Made by a program: the position numbers and the translations under genes. This document shows positions 34,403 to 44,278 of a stretch of 64,000 nt of DNA, in pieces. The stretch comes from Pseudovibrio sp947494035 (GTDB lineage: Bacteria; Pseudomonadota; Alphaproteobacteria; Rhizobiales; Stappiaceae). Each line of letters begins with the position of its first letter. The first letter of the stretch is position 1. Under the pieces are notes generated by a model that saw nothing but the letters and a program-made list of their open reading frames with translations, did no database searches and was not told the DNA's origin. The stretch lies in NCBI GenBank assembly GCA_947494035.1, contig CANLTN010000008.1:124001-188000 (forward strand). Direction: 5' to 3'.

Positions 34403-35812
34403 GTGACTGGTCGATCTCTCACGCTTAAAGCCCTTGCTTTAGGTCTCGTTGTTTTCGCAAGCCCAGTATTGCCTGTAGCCGCGGATACGACAGGAAAAGC
34501 TTCAATCGAAGACTTTTCCAAAATCCTCATAGGTGGAACCGACGTTTCCCAAACCACGCTCGACAATGGCCTTCAGGTGATTGTCATCCCGGACAGACGC
34601 GCTCCGATTGTCACGCATATGGTGTGGTATCGTGTTGGCGCTGCGGATGAAGACCCGGGTAAATCTGGTCTGGCGCATTTTCTCGAACATCTCATGTTCA
34701 AGGGAACCAAAAATACACCAGAGGGTGAGTTCTCCAACATGGTTGCTCAAGTCGGTGGGCAAGAAAACGCTTTCACCTCGCAGGACTATACAGCCTATTA
34801 CCAGCAAGTTGCCAAAGAGCATCTGGAAATGGTAATGGGCTATGAAGCTGACCGAATGGCGAACCTCCTCCTTACCGACAATCAGATCAATCCAGAACGG
34901 GATGTGGTGCTTGAAGAGCGCTCTCAGCGCGTTGATCGCAGTCCAGCGGCGCGTCTTTCCGAAACTTTCGATCAGGTCCTGTTCCCGAACAGCCCATATG
35001 GGACACCGGTCATTGGCTGGAAGGATGAGATCCAGGCTCTGGACAAAGATGATGCAATCGCTTTTTACGATAAGTATTACACCCCCAATAATGCCATCCT
35101 GATTGTGGCCGGTGACGTCACTGCAGAAGACGTCCTCCGACTTGCTAACGAAACCTATGGCAAGGTGGAACAGCGCGCTGATCCGGGTTCGCGTGATCGT
35201 CCGCATGTGCAGATCGTGCCGGGGGATCGTGAAGTGAGCCTGCAAAGTGATCAGGTGGCTCAGGCGAGGCTGCAACATGGCTGGGTGGTTCCAAGCACCA
35301 CAACCGCGCTGCCGCATGAATCAGAAGCGCTGGAAGTTCTCTCGGACATTCTGGGTGGCGGCGCAAATAGCCGGCTTTACAGAGCGCTGGTGGTTGATGA
35401 TGGCGTGGCAACCAGTGCAGGTGCCTGGTACCAGTCGACCGCGCTGGATGACACCCGTTTCATTCTCTACGCTTCGCCGAAAGATGGCGTTGAGCTAGAT
35501 GATCTGGAAGATAAAGCTCTTTCAATCGTGAATGATGTGCTTGAGAACGGCGTGACCGCAGAAGAAGTGGACCGCTCCAAGCGCTCATTGCTGGCTTCGG
35601 CAATCTATGCGCAGGATAAACAAGACGTTCTGGCTCGTATCTTCGGGACGGCTTTGACCACTGGTGGTTCGGTCGAGCAGGTCCAAACGTGGCCTGCACG
35701 GGTTGCGCAGGTGACACCTGATCAGGTACGCGCCGTTGCTCAAAAATACCTCAGTGAAACAAGTGTGGCGAGCTATCTCATGCCAGCTGCAACACCAGAA
35801 ACCGTAGAGTAA
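34403..35812 (+). CDS. M16-family zinc peptidase, catalytic subunit
   Basis: A 469-residue pitrilysin-family (M16B) metalloprotease with a signal peptide (GRSLTLKALALGLVVFASPVLPVAA), so periplasmic. The inverted zinc motif HFLEH is at residues 92-96 with the third ligand expected in the VVLEERSQR helix near 173; a second, non-catalytic M16 domain follows. The start is GTG 34403, preceded by AAAGGGAG; the frame is open back to 34277 across the terminator, which cannot be coding. A paralogue without the zinc motif follows 11 nt later, so the two probably form a heterodimer. Confidence 0.93.
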   Translation: MTGRSLTLKALALGLVVFASPVLPVAADTTGKASIEDFSKILIGGTDVSQTTLDNGLQVIVIPDRRAPIVTHMVWYRVGAADEDPGKSGLAHFLEHLMFKGTKNTPEGEFSNMVAQVGGQENAFTSQDYTAYYQQVAKEHLEMVMGYEADRMANLLLTDNQINPERDVVLEERSQRVDRSPAARLSETFDQVLFPNSPYGTPVIGWKDEIQALDKDDAIAFYDKYYTPNNAILIVAGDVTAEDVLRLANETYGKVEQRADPGSRDRPHVQIVPGDREVSLQSDQVAQARLQHGWVVPSTTTALPHESEALEVLSDILGGGANSRLYRALVVDDGVATSAGAWYQSTALDDTRFILYASPKDGVELDDLEDKALSIVNDVLENGVTAEEVDRSKRSLLASAIYAQDKQDVLARIFGTALTTGGSVEQVQTWPARVAQVTPDQVRAVAQKYLSETSVASYLMPAATPETVE

Positions 35813-35823
35813 GGGGCTGCTCC

Positions 35824-37179
35824 ATGAAAGCTAAAGTACTTACCGTAGCGCCTGCATCTGCTTCCCGTTTGACAGCAAGCCTGCTGGCCTTGTTTGCGCT
35901 GACACTCTTATTTGTTGCCAGCTTTGCGCAAAGCAGTCAGGCCATTGAGATTCAGGAAGTCAAAAGCCCCAATGGGATCACCGCGTGGCTGGTGGAAGAT
36001 TATACTGTTCCAATCATCGCGCTCAACTTTGCGTTTGCCGGTGGCAACTCTCAGGACCCTGATGCCAAGTTGGGTGTCACCAATTTGCTGAGCACCATGC
36101 TTGATGAAGGTGCGGGTGACCTTGATTCAGAAGCTTTTCAGGCCCGCCTTGAAGATCTGACCATGAGCCTCTCCTTTCAGGCTGGGCGTGACTTCTTCTA
36201 TGGCTCCTTCCAAAGCCTGCAGAGCAACAAAGATCATACCTTTGAAATGCTGCGTCTGGCGCTCAATGAACCACGGTTTGATGACGGCCCGCTGGAGCGC
36301 ATGAAGGCACAGACCATTGCAGGCATTCGCCGCAGTCTCCTGCGTCCGGATGCTCTTGCCGGTCTGACCCTGTCCAAAACGCTGTTTCCTGACCACCCGT
36401 ATGGCCGGCCAAGTCAGGGCACTGAAGACACAGTTGCAACGCTGACGTCGGATGACCTGAAAGCGCAGCGTGCCAAGATCTTTGCAAAAGACAATCTGAA
36501 GATTGGTGTGGTTGGCGCAATCAGTGCTGATGAGCTGGCTGAGGTGCTGGATAAGGTCTTCTCTGATCTGCCAGAGACTGGCGATCTGGTTGACATCCCC
36601 GATGTTGAGCCTGTCACCGATCAAGACGTTCACGTTGACTTCGACAGCCCGCAGACATCCATCCAGTTTGCTTTGCCGGGTTATGAGCGTCATGATCCGA
36701 AGTTCATGCCTGCATTTGTGATGAACCACATTTTTGGCGGCGGTACGTTCTCGTCCTGGCTTTATAACGAGATCCGCGAGCAACGCGGTCTGGCCTACTC
36801 GGTTGGTTCCCATCTGATCCCCTACGAGCACACATCTTTGCTGATGGGGTCGACAGGGACCCGGCCAGATAGAGCGGGTGAAGCAGTAGATATCATCAAT
36901 CAGCAGATGAACCGAATGACCGAGAGCGGGCCAACCCCTGCCGAGCTTGAAGAAGCAAAGTCTTATCTGACAGGTTCCTACGCCCTCAACTTTGACAGCT
37001 CCAGCAGCATTGCACGTCAGCTGACCGGCATTCAGGTTCAAGAGCTGGGTATCGATTACATCGACAAACGCAATGGAATGGTTGAAGCGGTCACACTGGA
37101 AGAGGTTCAGGATGTTGCCAAGGATCTGTTTGACGGTAAAGAGCCAACCTTTGTAACGGTCGGCCAACCAGAGAGCTAA
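35824..37179 (+). CDS. M16-family peptidase, non-catalytic partner subunit
   Basis: A 451-residue exported M16B protein (signal peptide ending near AQSSQA, residue 39). It has no HxxEH; the equivalent helix reads TNLLSTMLDEGAG. Instead it keeps the R/Y pair region NEIREQRGLAYSVG near residue 320, which completes the active site of the zinc subunit in known M16B heterodimers. This fits an active/inactive pair with the gene just upstream. Its substrate is unknown; it presumably degrades periplasmic peptides. It ends in a strong terminator that overlaps the end of the convergent EAL gene. Confidence 0.91.
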   Translation: MKAKVLTVAPASASRLTASLLALFALTLLFVASFAQSSQAIEIQEVKSPNGITAWLVEDYTVPIIALNFAFAGGNSQDPDAKLGVTNLLSTMLDEGAGDLDSEAFQARLEDLTMSLSFQAGRDFFYGSFQSLQSNKDHTFEMLRLALNEPRFDDGPLERMKAQTIAGIRRSLLRPDALAGLTLSKTLFPDHPYGRPSQGTEDTVATLTSDDLKAQRAKIFAKDNLKIGVVGAISADELAEVLDKVFSDLPETGDLVDIPDVEPVTDQDVHVDFDSPQTSIQFALPGYERHDPKFMPAFVMNHIFGGGTFSSWLYNEIREQRGLAYSVGSHLIPYEHTSLLMGSTGTRPDRAGEAVDIINQQMNRMTESGPTPAELEEAKSYLTGSYALNFDSSSSIARQLTGIQVQELGIDYIDKRNGMVEAVTLEEVQDVAKDLFDGKEPTFVTVGQPES

Positions 37180-37203
37180 TTCTTAGCTAAAACGAGAGAG
37201 CAT

Positions 37204-37242
37204 GGAGGCGAGTTGATGGCAATCAGCTCGCCTCTCTTTTTA
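37204..37242 (+). terminator. Rho-independent terminator of the M16 pair
   Basis: A long stem, GAGGCGAG.TGAT paired with ATCA.CTCGCCTC, is followed by TCTTTTT. It overlaps the last codons of the minus-strand EAL gene. Confidence 0.85.
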
Positions 37243-38644
37243 AGGAGCGCGGGTTCGGGGCGCCTTGCAGTACATCTGCCCGGACCGGACGCGGTGGTGA
37301 GAACAGGAAGCCTTGTGCGCAGCGGATGTCCATTTCCAGAAGCTCAAGAACGACACTTTCGCTCTCCACGTGATCCACGATCAGCTCGATACCGTAGCGC
37401 TGCAGCAAGCTGCCAAAGTCAGCTGGGTGGATGTTGCTCTTTGCCAGATCATCTTCATGCTGCAGCAGGCGGGAGGCATGCAGTTTTGCGAAGCGGAAAC
37501 CGCGGTCAGCCAATGTGCGGAAATCCATGCGCAGATCAGTGATGCGGTCAACCGAGAAGCGGAAGCCAAGCTCTGCGAGTGCTGCCAGACTCTCGTATTC
37601 AATCGCACTCATGACCGCCACATCTGCCTGCGCGAATTCAAAGATCAGCAGGTCCGAGTAGGTGTCGTTGGCGCGTACAAACTCCAGAAAACCCGGAAAG
37701 AAATTCTCATCCATGAGCGTGCTTGGCGACAGGTTGCAGAACAGGCCAGCTTCTCTGTTGCGGGTTGACAGACGCTTGAGGATCTGGAGGGAGCGGAACA
37801 ACAGGATGTTGTCTATGGCAGGCATCTGGCCGGTGCGGTCAGCTTCTTGCAAAAACTCGATGGGCTCCAGTGAATCACCGTTGGCTTTGCGCAGGCGGGT
37901 GAACGCCTCATAGTATCGCACGCGGCGCTGCGGCAGTGTCACGATGGGCTGGAGGTAAAGGTCCACCCTGCCCGCTTCGATGCTTGAACGGATTTCCTCG
38001 GCCAGCGCTGCATTGGGATGGTGCATGCGCGGGGCTGCCGGACGTTTCATCTCTGGTGCGCGAGGTTGGGCAAATGGCTCCTGAGCGTAGGCCATCGGCT
38101 GTTCTGCAGTAGGCGTAAAGGCTGTATCTGGTTGCCTTACACGACCCGCTGCCGGTTCCCTTGCCGCTTGCGGGGCAGACAGGCGCTGTGCTGGTTGCGG
38201 CTGGAGCTTGGCTTGCTTGACGCGCTGGTCCTCAATGGCGAGGCCCTGATCCTCGATCCGGGTTTCCATGTCGGCCATGGCTTCCGCCATCTGTTTTACG
38301 AGGGAGCCGATAACCTCCACCTCGGCAAACAGCGGATCAATCTCCTCGCGGGTTCGGCGCGGGATATTGTGCTCGACACCTGTGAGACGGCCTTCAAGGT
38401 TACCCACATCATCATCAATGACGGCGATACGCTCTTCCAGGCGATCAACCGCATCAGACATTGCTGATTTTTCCTGGGAGCGGGTTAGCATGAAATGGAT
38501 GAAGATCATGGTGCACATCGCCGTCAAGGAAACGGTGATGGCTTCGCCAACGGGACGTGCAAAAAGATAGACCATCACGGTGCCACAAGAGGCAGCAATG
38601 GCCGAAATAGAAAACAAAATGGAAATGTTCGCCAAGCGCGTCAT
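37223..38644 (-). CDS. Membrane-anchored EAL-domain protein, probably catalytically inactive
   Basis: 473 residues: two N-terminal membrane helices (8-30 and 36-53), a coiled coil (about 60-140), a Pro/Gln/Ala-rich linker (145-205) and a C-terminal EAL domain (about 212-460). The EAL signature is YYEAFTRL (E246-A-F), N304 in CNLSPST and E336 in FEFAQ are kept, and the lysine K388 is present. The DDFGTG metal motif is replaced by VDRITD (366 onward), so the second metal-binding Asp is an Arg. It therefore probably binds c-di-GMP or a partner rather than hydrolysing it. The start ATG 38644 has GAGGAC just upstream. Confidence 0.85.
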   Translation of the reverse strand: MTRLANISILFSISAIAASCGTVMVYLFARPVGEAITVSLTAMCTMIFIHFMLTRSQEKSAMSDAVDRLEERIAVIDDDVGNLEGRLTGVEHNIPRRTREEIDPLFAEVEVIGSLVKQMAEAMADMETRIEDQGLAIEDQRVKQAKLQPQPAQRLSAPQAAREPAAGRVRQPDTAFTPTAEQPMAYAQEPFAQPRAPEMKRPAAPRMHHPNAALAEEIRSSIEAGRVDLYLQPIVTLPQRRVRYYEAFTRLRKANGDSLEPIEFLQEADRTGQMPAIDNILLFRSLQILKRLSTRNREAGLFCNLSPSTLMDENFFPGFLEFVRANDTYSDLLIFEFAQADVAVMSAIEYESLAALAELGFRFSVDRITDLRMDFRTLADRGFRFAKLHASRLLQHEDDLAKSNIHPADFGSLLQRYGIELIVDHVESESVVLELLEMDIRCAQGFLFSPPRPVRADVLQGAPNPRSLKREAS

Positions 38645-39023
38645 GTCCTCAAGAGTACCTGTTGGTCCGAATCACCAAAACATACCTGAATTTTGCCGCA
38701 TTTACCGATGGTCTTCGAACCCTATACCCATCATAATTCTAGGGAAAACCTGTGTTGTCCCCGCATGAATGCCTATAGGGCTGCCGATATCCTCTAGACG
38801 CTGTATTTTTGCGATAGTCCGCTGCAGAAGTTGATCACACGTTTCAGGCTCCCTTGGCGATTAATTAGGCAGAAAAGCACATGAGCGCGCTCTGAAGCAG
38901 AGAAAATAACTGCATAATGCAATCAAGATTCAAAACGAAAAGAGTTTGTTTACCCTGTTTGCACAAACTTAGAGGTGTCGAAGCACTTCGGCCTGATGTA
39001 TTGATTTTTGAGGTTGCCTGCCA
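38645..39023. other. Divergent region between the EAL and LuxO-like genes
   Basis: About 380 bases, AT-richer than the flanking genes, that should hold two promoters. I saw no convincing sigma-54 (GG-N10-GC) promoter, operator palindrome or RNA gene. Confidence 0.4.
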
Positions 39024-40469
39024 ATGGGATCCCCCAAAACTAACGATAGGTTTTTGAACGCCTGTGTCGTGGACACCAACCGCGCAGAGGCTCGTAAAAC
39101 CAGTAATGCTTTGTCGAAGCATGTCACTTGCGGTCAGCCTGCACATGTACTTGCCAGCAAGGACCATGCCGTCGCTTTCTTGCGGCATACCTCGATTAAT
39201 ATCATCATTGTCGATCTTGAATGCATCGGTGGGGACGCTGAACTTGCTGATCTTGTTGCTGCTGCTCCGCACGCGGTGATGATTGCGGTCAGCGCCAAGG
39301 GGTCTATTAGTCGGGCCATGAATGCCATGCGCAATGGCGCACATGACTTTTTGACCAAGCCGTATACGAGCGAGATGTTGCTGGAGAAGCTTGAAGCGCA
39401 CCTTGGTGTTTTCAAGAGAGCCGCACCGTCACGGACGGCTTCGGCAAAATCTGAGGCTGCTGCGGGCGTCGAGATTGCAAAGGCCGCTGCTCAGTTTGAG
39501 GGACTGGTTGGCTCTTCCAGCCGGATGCAGAGCGTTTTTGCGCAGATTGACCGGATGGCGACATCCAGCGCACCAGCGTTCATTACGGGAGAATCAGGTA
39601 CGGGTAAGGAGCTGTGCGCACAGGCGTTACACAACAGATCAGCACGAAAAACTGGTCCTTTTGTTGCAATCAACTGTGGAGCGATTCCCGCCAATTTGAT
39701 GGAGTCGGAAATCTTCGGTCATGTCCGTGGCGCATTCACCGGAGCGGATGAAGCGCGAGTGGGCGCAGCAGAACTTGCCGATGGCGGCACTTTGTTTCTT
39801 GATGAAATTGGCGAGATGGAACTTTGTCTGCAAAGCAAGCTGTTGCGCTTCCTACAGACGGGGTCGATCCAGCGGGTTGGAGAACACAAACAGCGCTCGC
39901 TGGACTTGCGCGTGATTTGTGCCACCAACAGAGATCCAAAGACTGAAATTACGGCTGGTCGCTTCCGTGAAGATCTGTTCTATCGCCTTCATGTCCTGCC
40001 GATCCGCTTGCCGGCACTGCGTGAACGCCGCGAGGATATACCTGCGCTTGCCCAGACCTTCCTTGATAGGTATACGGCGGAGGAAAACCGCAGATTCAAG
40101 CGTTTTTCCACCTATGCAGAAGCACTCTTGCTGCAGCATAGCTGGCCGGGCAATGTGCGTGAACTGGAGAACGTCATTCGTCAACTCGTGGTCATGAATG
40201 ACGGTGAGGAAGTGACTGAACTCATGCTCTCCCCGTTGCTGCGTGAGCAAACGGCTCCGGTTCTCTCTGAAATTTCGTTTTCGGAAAGAGAACCAGCGCA
40301 TTTGATGGGCCGCTCAATCGAGCCGCTGTGGTTTCAGGAAAAACAGATCATCGAGACAACGCTGGAAACTTTTGACGGAAACATCGCGCTGGCGGCAGCT
40401 GCTCTGGAAATCAGTCCCTCCACAATCTACCGGAAGAAGCAATCCTGGGCTGAACGAGCCAGCGCCTAA
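39024..40469 (+). CDS. Sigma-54-dependent response regulator, LuxO-like
   Basis: 481 residues: receiver domain (about 10-125) with phosphorylation Asp64 (IIVDLE) and Lys112 (TKPY); AAA+ domain (about 160-390) with Walker A GESGTGKE (189-196), sigma-54 contact GAFTGA (236-241) and Walker B GTLFLDE; and a C-terminal Fis-type helix-turn-helix (about 445-475). The AAA+ and C-terminal parts (SSAPAFITGESGTGKELC, EPLWFQEK, DGNIALAAAALEISPSTIYRK) resemble Vibrio LuxO, the quorum-sensing activator of Qrr small RNAs, more than NtrC. No histidine kinase, phosphotransferase or candidate Qrr RNA is adjacent. The acidic pocket shows only one Asp (VVDTN), so phosphorylation may be atypical. Confidence 0.86.
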   Translation: MGSPKTNDRFLNACVVDTNRAEARKTSNALSKHVTCGQPAHVLASKDHAVAFLRHTSINIIIVDLECIGGDAELADLVAAAPHAVMIAVSAKGSISRAMNAMRNGAHDFLTKPYTSEMLLEKLEAHLGVFKRAAPSRTASAKSEAAAGVEIAKAAAQFEGLVGSSSRMQSVFAQIDRMATSSAPAFITGESGTGKELCAQALHNRSARKTGPFVAINCGAIPANLMESEIFGHVRGAFTGADEARVGAAELADGGTLFLDEIGEMELCLQSKLLRFLQTGSIQRVGEHKQRSLDLRVICATNRDPKTEITAGRFREDLFYRLHVLPIRLPALRERREDIPALAQTFLDRYTAEENRRFKRFSTYAEALLLQHSWPGNVRELENVIRQLVVMNDGEEVTELMLSPLLREQTAPVLSEISFSEREPAHLMGRSIEPLWFQEKQIIETTLETFDGNIALAAAALEISPSTIYRKKQSWAERASA

Positions 40470-40528
40470 TATTCTGCAGGGCAAATACTTAACCATCGCA
40501 AGGGGAATACCTTCACAACACGTTGCTT

Positions 40529-40553
40529 TACTGCCTCACGAAATGAGGCAGTA
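40529..40553 (+). other. Stable hairpin downstream of the LuxO-like gene
   Basis: A perfect 10-bp stem TACTGCCTCA/TGAGGCAGTA with loop CGAAA, 60 nt after the stop. There is no T-run, so it may be a 3'-end stabiliser or a factor-dependent terminator. Confidence 0.55.
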
Positions 40554-40642
40554 TTGTGTCCCTTAGATTTAGCAGCTATACCACCGCCAAGAATCAGGTG
40601 AGTGCCGCGGGTTTTGCACCCGTTGGCTCTAGGGGGCTACAA

Positions 40643-41218
40643 ATGCCATTTATAGTGAGAGGGATGTCGGCTTATGCAAGAGCCGCAGCCTGTTCCATTT
40701 TTGCGACTGCTTTATTGAGCGGCGTCGCATCTGCTGAAGATATGCCTGTGCTGAGCGCTGATTTTGCAGCTGCACAGTCCGCTTCTGCCGTTGCATGGCA
40801 GCAGCAACCACTCGCTTTCACAGCAGCAAAATTCATCGCATTACCAGCAGACAGCTACGGCTCTTATACGCCATTGGAGAACACCGAGTTCCAAAGTGGT
40901 GATCCGCTGACGGTCTATGCCGAGCCGGTTGGCTTCTCCTATAAGGAGATGGGCGACAAGTACGCGATTGATCTGAGTGTCGACTTTGAGCTGCGCAACA
41001 CCACCGGTCAGGTGCTCGCGTCTCAGGACGGGTTTACGGCGCTACACTCGGAGAGCTTCAATCAGATCCGTGAGTACCAGACGTCCCTGAGCTTCAATCT
41101 GCAGGGTCTGCAGGCTGGTGACTATGTGTTGAAGGTTCAGTTCAACGACGAGCACTCGGAAAAGTCGGGTAGCTTCGAGCTTCCGTTTTCCATGACCGAG
41201 GCCCCGCTTCAAAACTGA
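40643..41218 (+). CDS. Predicted secreted/periplasmic beta-rich protein
   Basis: A 191-residue protein with a signal peptide (YARAAACSIFATALLSGVASAED, cleavage near residue 32). The mature part is mostly beta strands: PLTVYAEPVGFSYKEMGDKYAIDLSVDFELRN, then QDGFTALHSES and a final GDYVLKVQFNDEHSEKSGSFELPF, which looks like an immunoglobulin-like sandwich. I recall similar uncharacterised rhizobial proteins with the same YAEPVGF motif but no known function. The start ATG 40643 has GGGGG 7 nt upstream; a later ATG at 40664 has its site too close. It may share the transcript of the LuxO-like gene. Confidence 0.75.
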   Translation: MPFIVRGMSAYARAAACSIFATALLSGVASAEDMPVLSADFAAAQSASAVAWQQQPLAFTAAKFIALPADSYGSYTPLENTEFQSGDPLTVYAEPVGFSYKEMGDKYAIDLSVDFELRNTTGQVLASQDGFTALHSESFNQIREYQTSLSFNLQGLQAGDYVLKVQFNDEHSEKSGSFELPFSMTEAPLQN

Positions 41219-41244
41219 CCCAGCATGAATTTGCTCTAAAAGAT

Positions 41245-41280
41245 AAAAGGCTGGCTTTAATCTTAAGGCCAGCTTTTCTT
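41245..41280 (+). terminator. Terminator after the secreted-protein gene
   Basis: A stem AAAGGCTGGC/GCCAGCTTT (one bulge) around an AT loop is followed by TTTTCTT. Confidence 0.7.
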
Positions 41281-41435
41281 ATGCCTTGCTACAGACAATT
41301 CGTGTGCAGATAGCACAAACCGTCCATTTGTCTAACCTGATGTTTAACCTGAGTTGAAAGTGCGGTCCGGTTCCCCAATTTCTCGCGGTATTCCTATATT
41401 TTTCGCAGTCGGGGAAAATTTTTTACCGCTCTCTC

Positions 41436-41464
41436 CTTGACTAAATCAGAGGGTGAAACTACAT
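41436..41464 (+). promoter_or_regulatory. Candidate heat-shock-type promoter of groESL
   Basis: CTTGAC (41436-41441), a 17-nt spacer and CTACAT resemble the alphaproteobacterial RpoH/sigma-70 hybrid promoters seen before groESL. The match is modest and judged by eye. Confidence 0.4.
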
Positions 41465-41477
41465 CATTTCACGGTTG

Positions 41478-41504
41478 TTAGCACTCTGCCATTGGGAGTG
41501 CTAA
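41478..41504 (+). promoter_or_regulatory. CIRCE element (HrcA operator)
   Basis: A perfect CIRCE: TTAGCACTC, nine bases, GAGTGCTAA. It lies about 100 nt before groES and shows HrcA repression of the chaperonin operon. No hrcA is in the window. Confidence 0.97.
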
Positions 41505-41606
41505 TAATTGTGGGGCCGTAAGGTTTCACCCACTCTCAAAGTTTTTAACCTTCGCGTCCGGGCGCTGCCTAAAAGGGGCGCTCGCGTATGAGAGGAAGAG
41601 CCAATT

Positions 41607-41894
41607 ATGAAGTTTCGTCCGCTACACGACCGTGTTGTCGTTCGCCGCATTGAGTCTGAAGCAAAGACAGCTGGTGGCATCATCATTCCTGACACTGCAC
41701 AAGAAAAGCCACAGGAAGGCGAAGTTGTCGCTGTTGGCACTGGCGCACGCAAGGACAACGGTGAGCTGATCGCTATCGACGTTAAAGCTGGTGACCGCGT
41801 TCTGTTCGGCAAATGGTCCGGTACTGAAGTCAAGATCGATGGCGAAGACCTGTTGATCATGAAGGAATCCGACATCATGGGTATCCTGGCTTAA
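41607..41894 (+). CDS. groES: Co-chaperonin GroES
   Basis: A 95-residue GroES, the lid of the GroEL folding chamber. It has MKFRPLHDRVVVRR, the mobile-loop region EAKTAGGIIIPDTAQEKPQ, GEVVAVG and the C-terminal LLIMKESDIMGILA. The start ATG 41607 follows AGAGGAAGAG. It is the first gene of the CIRCE-controlled groES-groEL operon, with 63 nt to groEL. No unusual feature was seen. Confidence 0.98.
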   Translation: MKFRPLHDRVVVRRIESEAKTAGGIIIPDTAQEKPQEGEVVAVGTGARKDNGELIAIDVKAGDRVLFGKWSGTEVKIDGEDLLIMKESDIMGILA

Positions 41895-41957
41895 TTCCAA
41901 GCCACCGTTGAGACCCTAGATCCCTTCTGTAATTCAAGAATTAAGTGAGACAAACAA

Positions 41958-43610
<1,653 letters not shown>

Positions 43611-43639
43611 GCCAAGCTATCCAACGCTTAAACAAATTA

Positions 43640-43667
43640 GGGCACCTCACTCGGGGTGCCCTTTTTT
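43640..43667 (+). terminator. Rho-independent terminator of groESL
   Basis: A stem GGGCACC/GGTGCCC with a 7-8 nt loop is followed by six T, 30 nt after groEL. Confidence 0.9.
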
Positions 43668-43705
43668 GCACTGTCACCAATAAACCAGCTGGGAATTAGC
43701 ACCTC

Positions 43706-44152
43706 ATGAGTGAACAAAAACAAAAAAATCATGATGTTTGGCAAGCTGTCAAAGACCAAATGTCCGATACCAAACTCCCAATTAAATTGAGAAATAATGT
43801 TCCCGACGGAAGTTATTACGACATCAAGTTCGGCATACCGAGCGCTTACCTGAGCCTCCACTATCTGGATCAGGAAAACTGCGCGAAAGTTATGATCAAC
43901 TTCAGGAATGAGCGCGGCGAGGTATGCTTCAAAGAACTACTCCGCCAAAAAGAACATGTAGAAACAGAGATCGGCGCATCGCTTGATTGGGACCCTGCAG
44001 AACATGCTCAATATTGCAGTATAGTTTTGTGGAAAAAAGACGTTGATCTTGGCACCAACACGACAATGTCCGAACTTGCAGACTGGTACGTTACCTGGTT
44101 AGGAAACTTCCATAAGGCACTCTTCCCTCTGCTATCTGCAATCCCAAAGTAG
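43706..44152 (+). CDS. DUF4268-like protein
   Basis: A 148-residue soluble protein that looks like a DUF4268 domain standing alone: GSYYDIKFGIPSAYLSLHY, then NFRNERGEVCFKELLRQKEHVETEIGASLDW and a C-terminal helix with WYVTWLGNFHKALFP. DUF4268 is often found fused to or near restriction/nuclease-type proteins and its function is not established. Here it lies alone between groEL and an NAD(P)-binding protein, with its own terminator. The base composition is more AT-rich than groEL. The family call is from memory of the domain's pattern. Confidence 0.7.
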   Translation: MSEQKQKNHDVWQAVKDQMSDTKLPIKLRNNVPDGSYYDIKFGIPSAYLSLHYLDQENCAKVMINFRNERGEVCFKELLRQKEHVETEIGASLDWDPAEHAQYCSIVLWKKDVDLGTNTTMSELADWYVTWLGNFHKALFPLLSAIPK

Positions 44153-44165
44153 CAATCGAAATGAA

Positions 44166-44193
44166 AGCACCCGAAGTGGTGCTCTTATTTTTT
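44166..44193 (+). terminator. Terminator after the DUF4268-like gene
   Basis: A 6-bp stem AGCACC/GGTGCT with loop CGAAGT is followed by CTTATTTTTT. Confidence 0.75.
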
Positions 44194-44278
44194 CTGCGTT
44201 ACACTTCAGTTTGTTCTGTCTTTAAACAATCATCCTGTTCTACCAATCTGCTTTAGCTGACAATCGGAAGAGTCTCAT

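Noticed and set aside
36127..37167. 346-residue minus-strand frame opposite the second M16 gene
   Set aside because: The M16 protein is convincing in the other strand; this frame has no recognisable features.
43706..44152. Restriction-modification partner genes near the DUF4268-like gene
   Set aside because: Neighbours are groEL and an SDR protein; no methylase, nuclease or specificity gene is present.
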